64,000 nt of DNA from Paenibacillus sp. HB172176 (GTDB taxonomy: Bacteria; Bacillota; Bacilli; Paenibacillales; Paenibacillaceae), in assembly GCF_011947265.1 (NCBI RefSeq), contig NZ_JAATHD010000006.1, positions 225,586-289,585 of the forward strand. The letters run 5' to 3'. Under the pieces are notes generated by a model that ran no database searches, was not told the origin of the DNA, and worked only from the letters and a program-made list of their open reading frames with translations. Below, one piece after another: positions 47,608 to 54,690 of this stretch (position 1 is the first letter of the stretch; each line of letters opens with the position of its first letter). A program made the position numbers and the translations under genes.

Positions 47608-47693
47608 GCCGGGGTGGCGGAACTGGCAGACGCACAGGACTTAAAATCCTGCGGTGGGTGACCACCGTACGGGTTCGATTCCCGTCCTCGGCA
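47608..47693 (+). tRNA. tRNA-Leu (TAA)
   Basis: The anticodon loop CTTAAAA gives TAA, and there is a long variable arm (CGGTGGGTGACCACCG). The acceptor GCCGGGG pairs with CCTCGGC with one G-U. CCA is not encoded. Confidence 0.97.
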
Positions 47694-47723
47694 CTTTTTA
47701 AAGCATACATAGCAAGACCGATA

Positions 47724-47771
47724 AAATTCCTTCGATCCTATCTGAATTTGCGGATATGGCGAAGGATTTTT
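47724..47771 (+). terminator. Rho-independent terminator after the tRNA cluster
   Basis: A stem (TCCTTCG with CGAAGGA, plus outer A-T pairs) and a T run end the tRNA transcript before ung. Confidence 0.65.
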
Positions 47772-47812
47772 GCTTTTATAAGACAATACGTTCAGTCAGG
47801 GCGGAGCATGGG

Positions 47813-48491
47813 ATGAGCTGGTTGTCGGAGCATCTGAACGAGGAGTGGAACGACCGGCTTGGAGATGCGCTGGAGGAGAGCGAGATGGAAGCGCTGGTGC
47901 TGTGGCTTTCGAAGCGTTATGATGAAGCGAAGGTTTATCCGGAGCGGGAGAGAATGTTCTTTGCGCTAAACAGCACCACTAATAATGAGCTGAAGGTCGC
48001 ACTGCTGGGTCAGGATCCCTATCATGGGGAGGGACAGGCCTGTGGCATGAGCTTCTCGGTTCAGAGGGGCGTGAAGCAGCCTCCATCGCTTCGGAACATA
48101 TTCAAAGAGCTGGAGTCGGACATCGGCTGCAAAACGCCTCAGCACGGCTCTCTGGAGCATTGGGCGCGGCAAGGCGTAGTATTGCTCAATACGGTGCTGA
48201 CGGTAGAGGACGGCAAGCCTGGATCTCATCAGGCATGGGCTGGGAGATTACGAAATGGGTGATTGAAGCGTTGAACGGGCGGGAGAAGCCGATGGTGTTT
48301 CTGTTATGGGGCAAGGATGCGCAGGAGAAGCGTAGTGCTATTGACAAATCTAAGCATCTCGTCTCTCTTCCGCCCACCCGAGTCCGTTCGCGGCGCGCAA
48401 GGGCTTCTTTGGAAGCAAGCCGTTCTCGCGCGCGAATGCATTTCTGATTGCGAGCGGCGAGGAACCGGTAGATTGGGAGATTCCGGATTAG
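47813..48491 (+). pseudogene. ung: Uracil-DNA glycosylase, broken by two frameshifts
   Basis: Uracil-DNA glycosylase removes uracil from DNA. The first part (from ATG 47813) reads well to [20 protein letters not shown] and includes the catalytic motif [11 protein letters not shown]. The frame then shifts near 48233, and [13 protein letters not shown] continues in frame 2. A second shift lies in the CT repeat near 48362-48371, after SKHL, where [17 protein letters not shown] continues in frame 3 to a stop at 48489-48491. The second looks like an extra CT in TCTCTCTT. The family catalytic HPSP loop is thus detached. It could be a true pseudogene or base errors in the assembly. Confidence 0.88.
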
Positions 48492-48493
48492 AA

Positions 48494-48540
48494 AAGAGCC
48501 GCGCAAGCGATGCGAGTTGTGCATCTTTTGCGCGGCTCTT
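48494..48540. terminator. Bidirectional terminator between ung and the SLH gene
   Basis: A 13-base perfect stem (AAGAGCCGCGCAA with TTGCGCGGCTCTT) lies between the convergent genes, with AAAA before and TATTTT after, so it can end both transcripts. Confidence 0.8.
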
Positions 48541-48556
48541 ATTTTGCGGCTCGAAT

Positions 48557-49531
48557 TTAGTTGGACGTATCGTTGTTGCTTGTGCTTGCGCTGCTGCTTG
48601 GAGTTGAAGCAGCTGTGTCCGTCGATTCAGGCAAAACCGGCTTGAAGGCGGAGTCCACGTAAGTGACAATCTTGACGTCAGTTATAACCATCGGATACAT
48701 CTTGTCAGGATCAGGGAGGACCGGCTCAACATTAATTACGGCTTGCTCATCTTCGAATACGATGGATGCGACTCTTAATCCGTAGCCAGGATTCGGCATG
48801 GAGGCGGTTATGGTTACTTTGTTCACATCGTCATTCACGGATTCAACTTGAAGTGTAGGCGCGATTGCTGGAAGCTCCGGCGCCGGCTCGATTGGATCAT
48901 GCTCATCGACGAATTTCATGCCGTCATAGAGCCAGCCAGCTGCTTCCGCGCGAGTGACGGCATCCTTCGGATTAAAGTTGTCATCCTTGTCGAGAGATAC
49001 GATCTTGCTGATCAGCAGCTTCTGAATACTGTTCATATAACCGGGCGTGATTTCATCCTCATCATTGATTAGCGCATAGATTTCAATGAAAGGATAATCG
49101 CCTTGCTGCATCATCGCCTGGAATAGATTATGCGCAAACTGCTCTCTAGGCATAGGATCAGTGGCTTTAATGTCCTTCGGAATGTCGATGCCGTTCAGTG
49201 GAGCGATGATAAAGCTGTCGGAATACCAAGCGTCATCCGCCAGATTTGGGAATGTGTCGCTGGCAAGCGGCTGCTTGATGAAACGGATATTGTCGATATT
49301 CAGGTCGAAGGCTTTCACAAGCATCGTGATACCTTCCGCATAAGTCAGGCTGTCATGAGGCTTGAATGTATCGCCGCCGTAGCCGGATACAATGCCCTTA
49401 TCCTTGAGCGCATTGATTTTGGCTTCATTCGAATTGCCCGTTGTGTCGGAGAACGCAAATACGGTTTGTCCGAGCGCGAACAATAGAATGGCTGTCAGTG
49501 TTGCGAGTATAAACGGTTTCTTCTTTTTCAT
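48557..49531 (-). CDS. S-layer homology domain protein with PrcB-like C-terminal domain
   Basis: This secreted protein of 324 residues has a signal peptide (KKKKPFILATLTAILLFALG ... FAF) and three SLH-like repeats: FSDTTGNSNEAKINALKDKG, FPNLADDAWYSDSFIIAPLN, and a degenerate one. These bind cell-wall pyruvylated polymer. The region VTITASMPNPGYGLRVASIV to PMVITDVKIVTYVD resembles the PrcB-type C-terminal domain, which is weak evidence. The tail is Ser/Thr-rich. ATG 49531 has GAGGTGAG on the minus strand. The role in the envelope is unknown. Confidence 0.82.
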   Translation of the reverse strand: MKKKKPFILATLTAILLFALGQTVFAFSDTTGNSNEAKINALKDKGIVSGYGGDTFKPHDSLTYAEGITMLVKAFDLNIDNIRFIKQPLASDTFPNLADDAWYSDSFIIAPLNGIDIPKDIKATDPMPREQFAHNLFQAMMQQGDYPFIEIYALINDEDEITPGYMNSIQKLLISKIVSLDKDDNFNPKDAVTRAEAAGWLYDGMKFVDEHDPIEPAPELPAIAPTLQVESVNDDVNKVTITASMPNPGYGLRVASIVFEDEQAVINVEPVLPDPDKMYPMVITDVKIVTYVDSAFKPVLPESTDTAASTPSSSASTSNNDTSN

Positions 49532-49706
49532 TAAGCTCACCTCATCATGTAGTTAGTAGCAGAACGTTCTATCTATAGAGACGGTAAGTTTCGCCAATAG
49601 GTTGCAGAGGTTCGAGATGCGACGCTTTATTTTTTGCAAAATCTTTTTCTATAGTCTGTTCGTATGGAAAAATGAGTAACAAATTAAAGAAAGGTTAAGA
49701 AAAGGG

Positions 49707-49735
49707 TTGACTGATATGCCTTCATTTGCTATATT
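49707..49735 (+). promoter_or_regulatory. Promoter of tRNA-Val
   Basis: TTGACT (49707-49712), a 17-base spacer and TATATT (49730-49735) precede the tRNA by 22 bases. The remaining sequence since the SLH gene (49541-49706) shows no gene. Confidence 0.8.
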
Positions 49736-49757
49736 ATATCTTGTTCACTTCAATTGC

Positions 49758-49830
49758 GATCTGTTAGCTCAGCTGGGAGAGCACTATCTTGACAGGGTAG
49801 GGGTCAGTGGTTCGAGCCCACTACAGATCA
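49758..49830 (+). tRNA. tRNA-Val (GAC)
   Basis: The acceptor GATCTGT pairs with ACAGATC, and the anticodon loop TTGACAG gives GAC. D and T arms pair well. CCA is not encoded. It sits at the edge of the AT-rich prophage and is a candidate integration site. Confidence 0.96.
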
Positions 49831-49845
49831 TCAAGTTTCATCATT

Positions 49846-49873
49846 AAAACCCTTGATTATGAGGGTTTTTTTG
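49846..49873 (+). terminator. Rho-independent terminator after tRNA-Val
   Basis: AAAACCCT and AGGGTTTT flank a short TGATTATG loop, followed by TTTG. It ends the tRNA-Val transcript. Confidence 0.75.
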
Positions 49874-49917
49874 TTGTGCTTTAAAATTTCACTTGAAAAT
49901 TTGCAAGGGCAGGGGCG

Positions 49918-50307
49918 GTGATTAAAATGTATTACTTCAAAAAAAAAATTCAATGTACAAATTGCTCTAAAAATTTTCGCGGAATTACAGAAAGAAGTAA
50001 GAAAAAATATATTTGCTCGGGACACTCGAACTATGGAAATTGTATTCGATGGAGAATAGATGAATCATGGCTTTTGGATTTAATTCATCGTCACTTTATT
50101 ATTGACAAGCTTAAGAATTATGAGATTACATCTAAAACAGAAGCAATTCCTGATCTGTCAACCGAGCTTATTGCGATTTTAATTGAGAGAGTGGAGAGCG
50201 TAAAGGTAAATCCAGTAGACAAGGACATAACGATATATTTTAAAGACGGTTCAAAAACTTATATGTCGAATAACAGACACGCTTATTGGACGGATGATGA
50301 ATTATGA
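49918..50307 (+). pseudogene. Serine recombinase C-terminal zinc-ribbon fragment
   Basis: A remnant of 129 residues of a large serine recombinase. It starts at the zinc-ribbon (CTNCSKNFRG ... YICSGHSNYGNC, with paired cysteines), then GNCIRWRIDESWLLDLI, typical of the recombinase C-terminal region. The N-terminal catalytic domain with its serine is missing, and an in-frame stop lies at 49894-49896. It cannot recombine DNA alone. Its base composition is AT-rich like the prophage. It may be the end of an integrase lost when the prophage was rearranged. Confidence 0.72.
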
Positions 50308-50314
50308 TAATAAG

Positions 50315-50401
50315 CCTCCCTCAAGTCATTTATCTGTCAATTGCCATTTAGGATGACACGAGGGAGGTTAAGTGGAGGCAAATGACTGTTTTAGGATGAC
50401 A
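50315..50401. repeat. Nested inverted and direct repeats beside the recombinase remnant
   Basis: CCTCCCTC (50315-50322) pairs with GAGGGAGG (50360-50367), and AGTCATTT (50324-50331) pairs with AAATGACT (50380-50387). TTTAGGATGACA occurs twice (50347-50358 and 50390-50401). The 180-base gap between the recombinase remnant and the endolysin has no gene. The repeats could be part of a recombination or attachment site. Confidence 0.45.
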
Positions 50402-50487
50402 AATAATGATGAAAACCCCGATAAACACCCCTAAAACATGTAAGGTTCAAAATAAAATAGGGAGAGTTGCGTTAATTTTTCTCACAT

Positions 50488-51981
50488 CTATTTTGTAATG
50501 GTAGCTTTCCTGGAATCATTATTCCAATCTACTTTGGAACTAAAAAGTTTGGCAACTTCTCTAAGTTCGATGTAACTTTTATCGTTATATATTAATCCTT
50601 CTAATTCAGTTTTAACGCCAGTTTTACCGTCAATAAAATCAATCTTAGATGTATATGCAGCAACGGTAGATTGTCCTGCTGATGACATCTCGTTCAGTTC
50701 CTTTTCAAAAACGAGAATCGCATGGTTTGTAACTCGTTCATTGGAGCCCGTATTTTGAGATTGATTAACTCCTTTACCGTCTTTGTCAACTAGAATCGAG
50801 CTTCCGCCACCGTCAAAATTAAGAGCATTCACCGCGCCTTTTTCTTTAGCATATAGGGCCATCTCTTCAAGCGTAAGACCAATGTCCCATGTTGAAGTAG
50901 TTCCACCATCAGCAATACCTAAGTGGAAATCGCCGTTTTTGTCAATCCATGCAAACGTTCTTTGACATGTTCTCTTTCCAATATCGTCTTGCACTTCATC
51001 ATAAACCCTGTAATAATCATATGCTAAATTTCCATTACTAACGAGTTTAGGTGCGCCTTGAACCATAAGGTCAACTTTTTCATCAATACCAAATTGACCA
51101 ATCTGCGGAACACCGTCTTTAAAAATGAGTTCGTGTCTTTTCTGCATCTTACCGTAAGCCTGTGAGATAAGTTCATCACCAGATTTTGCGTTTCCATATA
51201 TTTCAGCAGTTTGCAAGTTGAAATAGGGGGCGTTAAAGCCGAACAATGCCTTGTGATCCTTTACGAGTTGACTTACTTTTTTACCTTTTTCATATACAAA
51301 TTTAAATTCATATTTGCCAGTCTCAAACTTAATGTGTCTTACATCAGTTGCTTTGCCGCCATTCGTGTTGATCGGATATTTCTTCAACACGCCATTCTCA
51401 GAATAAATACGTTCTTTCACAATCTCGGGTAGTTTATTAATCACTTTATCACCTTCTGTATTCCCATCTAAAATATTGTCAATTTTTTTGACAAACTCTT
51501 TCCATGTTTTCCATGTTCCATTGTCATACATCAATCTTGGACAAATTTTCCGATAGCCATCTGATGGTCTAGCCCAATCCCAGTGTCTTTTGAGCCTATC
51601 AACACCCCATCCACGTTCTTTAAGCATCTTGGCAATCAAATCAATTGCATTACTAATGGTCTGATCATAGTTTCCACTCTCACAAATCTCAATACTAAGA
51701 CTGGTCATATTACCGCTTTTAGAACCTGAGCCATCGCCTGAGTGCCAACCATGTTCATCAAGCGGCAAACATTCAATAGCCTCTTTTTCATCAATAACGA
51801 TATTGAATGAAGCGGTGACATCATTATCTGGATTTGTCAACCAATTACGCTCATTCTGAGCGGTGCTAGTGGGATTTCCTGTATTATGAATTGTTATGCT
51901 TGTCGGAATAAATTCAGTGGCAGGTCTACGATTATGAGGCGTATTATTGGGGATATGATCTTGCTTGTAGGTATAACTCAT
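50488..51981 (-). CDS. Phage endolysin: amidase, phosphodiester-glycosidase-like and CuAO stalk domains
   Basis: This 497-residue protein should degrade peptidoglycan at the end of the phage cycle. Residues 1-170 form a zinc N-acetylmuramoyl-L-alanine amidase (PGRP/Amidase_2) with zinc ligands near TSITIHNTGNP, LKRHWDW and KICPRLM. Residues of about 195-425 look like a NAGPA phosphodiester glycosidase (GFNAPYFN, NALNFDGGGSSILVDKDG, NERVTNHAILV). Residues of about 445-497 resemble a copper amine oxidase N-terminal domain (VDWNNDSRKATITK). The start is ATG 51981 after AGGAGAATTC. It lies next to the holin, completing the lysis pair. Confidence 0.85.
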   Translation of the reverse strand: MSYTYKQDHIPNNTPHNRRPATEFIPTSITIHNTGNPTSTAQNERNWLTNPDNDVTASFNIVIDEKEAIECLPLDEHGWHSGDGSGSKSGNMTSLSIEICESGNYDQTISNAIDLIAKMLKERGWGVDRLKRHWDWARPSDGYRKICPRLMYDNGTWKTWKEFVKKIDNILDGNTEGDKVINKLPEIVKERIYSENGVLKKYPINTNGGKATDVRHIKFETGKYEFKFVYEKGKKVSQLVKDHKALFGFNAPYFNLQTAEIYGNAKSGDELISQAYGKMQKRHELIFKDGVPQIGQFGIDEKVDLMVQGAPKLVSNGNLAYDYYRVYDEVQDDIGKRTCQRTFAWIDKNGDFHLGIADGGTTSTWDIGLTLEEMALYAKEKGAVNALNFDGGGSSILVDKDGKGVNQSQNTGSNERVTNHAILVFEKELNEMSSAGQSTVAAYTSKIDFIDGKTGVKTELEGLIYNDKSYIELREVAKLFSSKVDWNNDSRKATITK

Positions 51982-52021
51982 TTAGAATTCTCCTGTCTGC
52001 TATTCATGAAACATCCTTCTT

Positions 52022-52462
52022 TTATTTTTGATCTGTACTATTTTCTTTTTCTTTTAAAATTGTCAGGATTTTATTGAAAACAGGTGGAGTTTTCAAACCA
52101 CATCTTGTAAGGTTTTCGAGAATAGAAACCAATTCATTAGCAAGCCAAAAATAAACCACTCCGTGCATGACAATGTTTAAATCAAATGCAACATCAATCC
52201 GATGCCCCAATAGCACCATCAGCAACATAAGCCCCTTTTTACACAAACCGTAAAAACCAATAGTACTACGCAAGCCTTTTCCTTCCTTGATGCTCGCAGC
52301 TACACCCGAAATGTAGTCAACTGCAAAGGTTAATAGCAAAATTTCCAATACACCAGACCACCCATCAAAAGCATAAGATAATATAGAACCGATTAATCCT
52401 GATCCAGCGTAGAGATATGTATAATCCTTGTTTGCCAGTATTTTAAATGGTAGGTTTCCCAA
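52022..52462 (-). CDS. Phage holin, phi29/TcdE type
   Basis: Holins form membrane pores that let endolysin reach the wall. The 146-residue protein has about three membrane helices (YAGSGLIGSILSYAF, LEILLLTFAVDYISGVAA, LCKKGLMLLMVLLGHRID) and the DYISGVAASIKEGKGLRS motif of the TcdE/phi29 holin group. It begins at TTG 52462 with AAAGGTG upstream. It overlaps no other gene and lies 40 bases before the endolysin on the same strand. Confidence 0.85.
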   Translation of the reverse strand: MGNLPFKILANKDYTYLYAGSGLIGSILSYAFDGWSGVLEILLLTFAVDYISGVAASIKEGKGLRSTIGFYGLCKKGLMLLMVLLGHRIDVAFDLNIVMHGVVYFWLANELVSILENLTRCGLKTPPVFNKILTILKEKENSTDQK

Positions 52463-52553
52463 ATGATTTCACGCACCTTTTATTATTTTTCTTTTTAAGT
52501 TGAAAGTAAAATGGCTATCTTCATAGAATACGATAGCCATTGCATTAAAATAT

Positions 52554-53984
52554 TTATGGAGAATCAATTAAGCCAATATTATCTCTTAGTACTGCATTGG
52601 AGCAATCTGCATCCAAGCTCACACCTGTTGATAAATTGTCTTCTATAATATTAGTTGTTATTCGCAATCCATTGACACTATAGGCTTCAATACCATAACC
52701 TTGAGTTGGGGAGAAATCAGTACAAGTTATAATGTTTTGCGAAACTAATCCTCTTCCGTTGTACCCTAATAAAATTCCCGCTGAATAAACGTTTATTCTT
52801 CCATTCAGATGAATATTGTTGTTTGTGATAAGGAATTGCTTCCCTCCAACATAACGAATTCCGCTCTTACCGTTGTTCCTGATGTGGTTATTGTCAATAA
52901 TCAATCGAGATGAACCTTCTGTCACTTCAATTCCATGTCCGTCATTACTCAATAATTGATTATTGGATATAGTAATGTTTCCGCTTGGAATGTCTGTGGC
53001 ATTGGTTATTTCTATTCCATGAGATCCGTTAAATTCAATATTGCTTGTTTCTATATTAAGATCAGCAACTGAATCAACATATATGCCATATCTTCCATTT
53101 GATTGTATGAAGCAATTATCAATATGAACTTCATCATTTCCTCTGAATAAATTAGAATCTACATTGTCATAGTATCCAACAATTGTTATTCCATCATTTT
53201 TACAGTTTACAACTCGACAGTTTAAAATTAACGAGAAATAAGTAGCTTTAAAACTTAAACCATTTACCGTAGCTGATTGATTATTTTGATTACCGTCTAT
53301 GTTTACACCTGATATTGATGAGTATGGACACTGCTCTAACAACAAGACATCATTATTACTATTTTCTTTTAATTTAAAAATTGCGCCATGACTAACAATG
53401 TTGATATGTGACTTATTGAAAATCTTTAGTCCGCTTACAATATAAGTGCCGTCTGGTATGAATATAGACGTATTAGAAGTTATATTATCGAACATTTTTT
53501 GAATTGCCGCTGTGTCATCTGTTACTCCATCACCTTTGGCTCCAATCAATGGAGCAGGAGGTGATTTAATGTTTAATCCAAATTCTGTAACAGCAGCGTT
53601 TGCAACTCTCGCTACTGTTTGATTAAGAGTTTCAGTTATGTCGCCATCTTGCAACCTAGTCCAAATTCTACTTGCAGGAAAATATGTAACTCCTCGACCC
53701 CACCAAGTGAAATACAATGTTTTACCTTCAGCGGAAGGATTGAATGATATAATACCAGTTGTGTAGTCAACCTGATATTGTGTTGAAGATAAAACTTTCT
53801 TTTCTGTTTCTGAGTAAATGTCCGAAGAGTTTGGATCTGAAACTTTAACCTTTTGAATTTTATCAGGAATCTCCGATAATTCGATTTTGCCCCCAATGAC
53901 TTCATACGGTGTATTTGTATATTTTATAAAAGGGTCTGACGCAGTACCAGATCTTAAATTATGTATAATTGGATCGTTGATAAT
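52554..53984 (-). CDS. Phage tailspike with right-handed beta-helix, apparent ATT start
   Basis: This host-attachment protein has a beta-helix domain (residues 145-470) with pectate-lyase-like parallel strands (GITIVGYYDNV, RYGIYVDSVADLNIE, HGIEVTEGSSRL). Its frame is open to 53984 but contains no ATG, GTG or TTG before 53717. GGAGGTG lies seven bases before ATT 53984. Starting there gives 476 residues that begin INDPIIHNLRSG, matching QDPLIYRLRSG at the start of the large fibre (54691-60195), and NPSAEGKTLYFTWWGRG matches NPSEEGKTLTGTFWGRG. So the N-terminal module is shared, and an ATT start is likely. Confidence 0.8.
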   Translation of the reverse strand: MINDPIIHNLRSGTASDPFIKYTNTPYEVIGGKIELSEIPDKIQKVKVSDPNSSDIYSETEKKVLSSTQYQVDYTTGIISFNPSAEGKTLYFTWWGRGVTYFPASRIWTRLQDGDITETLNQTVARVANAAVTEFGLNIKSPPAPLIGAKGDGVTDDTAAIQKMFDNITSNTSIFIPDGTYIVSGLKIFNKSHINIVSHGAIFKLKENSNNDVLLLEQCPYSSISGVNIDGNQNNQSATVNGLSFKATYFSLILNCRVVNCKNDGITIVGYYDNVDSNLFRGNDEVHIDNCFIQSNGRYGIYVDSVADLNIETSNIEFNGSHGIEITNATDIPSGNITISNNQLLSNDGHGIEVTEGSSRLIIDNNHIRNNGKSGIRYVGGKQFLITNNNIHLNGRINVYSAGILLGYNGRGLVSQNIITCTDFSPTQGYGIEAYSVNGLRITTNIIEDNLSTGVSLDADCSNAVLRDNIGLIDSP

Positions 53985-54049
53985 CGTTCTGCACCTCCGT
54001 CTATGTTGTTTTAAATATAAAAATCTTCTTTAATAAAATGACACAAGAG

Positions 54050-54079
54050 AGAGGCTGTTTTGTTATCAAGACAGCCTCT
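54050..54079 (-). terminator. Terminator hairpin between phage tail genes
   Basis: A nine-base stem (AGAGGCTGT with ACAGCCTCT) lies between the tailspike and the next upstream small gene. The T tract on the minus side is only moderate, so it may also act as an mRNA stabiliser. Confidence 0.5.
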
Positions 54080-54137
54080 GATTTATTCAATATGAAATTG
54101 ATATTTCATTTTAATATTTTATTAAACGAGATGTCTT

Positions 54138-54197
54138 CTATTTGGAGAAATTTCGCTCTATGACTTCTTTTAAAGAGTACCCATCGGTTTCGAGCAA
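54138..54197 (-). CDS. Tiny phage protein of 19 residues
   Basis: A reading frame with TTG start at 54197 encodes MLETDGYSLKEVIERNFSK. AAAAAGGAGGTACAAATT gives a near-perfect ribosome binding site seven bases upstream. It stands alone between a tail gene and the tailspike, with a hairpin after it. Small genes at this spot are common in phage tail modules, but I do not recognise the product. Confidence 0.4.
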   Translation of the reverse strand: MLETDGYSLKEVIERNFSK

Positions 54198-54228
54198 AAT
54201 TTGTACCTCCTTTTTTGTTATTATGATG

Positions 54229-54675
54229 TTATATGGAATACTTCCATTCGCCACCAACATTAACGCTAACTGATTCAGCCAGTTTCCATGCCCCACCTAT
54301 GTTTACGTAAACAGATTCAACGTTTTTGTCAATCCCTCCAACGTTACAAAAGAGATTAGACCCTAATTGGAATTTCCAGTCTCCATCAGTGGCGATATAT
54401 TGGTTTCCGGGTTGATTTTCATACCAGTAGTGTACCTCGATACTCCATGTGTAATGACCCTTGGCTAAAAGAAATGAACCTTCACGTGTGTAACTTTTGT
54501 ATTCCAGTGGGGGCTGTGTAAAAATACCCATAGAATAAGATCCTATTTGAGGCCCATTAAACACAGCATAAACTGCGACGTATTTATTATAATTGGTAGG
54601 ATTATCATAGGTTGCAACATAACTAACATCCACATATTCTCCATCAATTGATGTGCTTCCGATACCAGTAGGCAT
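54229..54675 (-). CDS. Phage tail-region protein, function unknown
   Basis: This 148-residue protein is not recognised. The first 100 residues are rich in Y, T, G and predicted beta strands. The last 45 contain three similar motifs, VGGIDKNVESVYV, VNIGGAWKLAESVSV and VGGEWKYSI, each with G-G-x-W-K in two cases. Similar repeats end many phage tail proteins. ATG 54675 follows AAAGGTGGTG. It lies directly downstream of the giant tail fibre on the same strand and may assist its folding or attachment. Confidence 0.6.
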   Translation of the reverse strand: MPTGIGSTSIDGEYVDVSYVATYDNPTNYNKYVAVYAVFNGPQIGSYSMGIFTQPPLEYKSYTREGSFLLAKGHYTWSIEVHYWYENQPGNQYIATDGDWKFQLGSNLFCNVGGIDKNVESVYVNIGGAWKLAESVSVNVGGEWKYSI

Positions 54676-54690
54676 GTGTACACCACCTTT

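Noticed and set aside
53636..53905. An 89-codon minus frame in front of the tailspike
   Set aside because: It is another frame of the tailspike's N-terminal module, which has clear similarity to the large fibre. The product has no sense.
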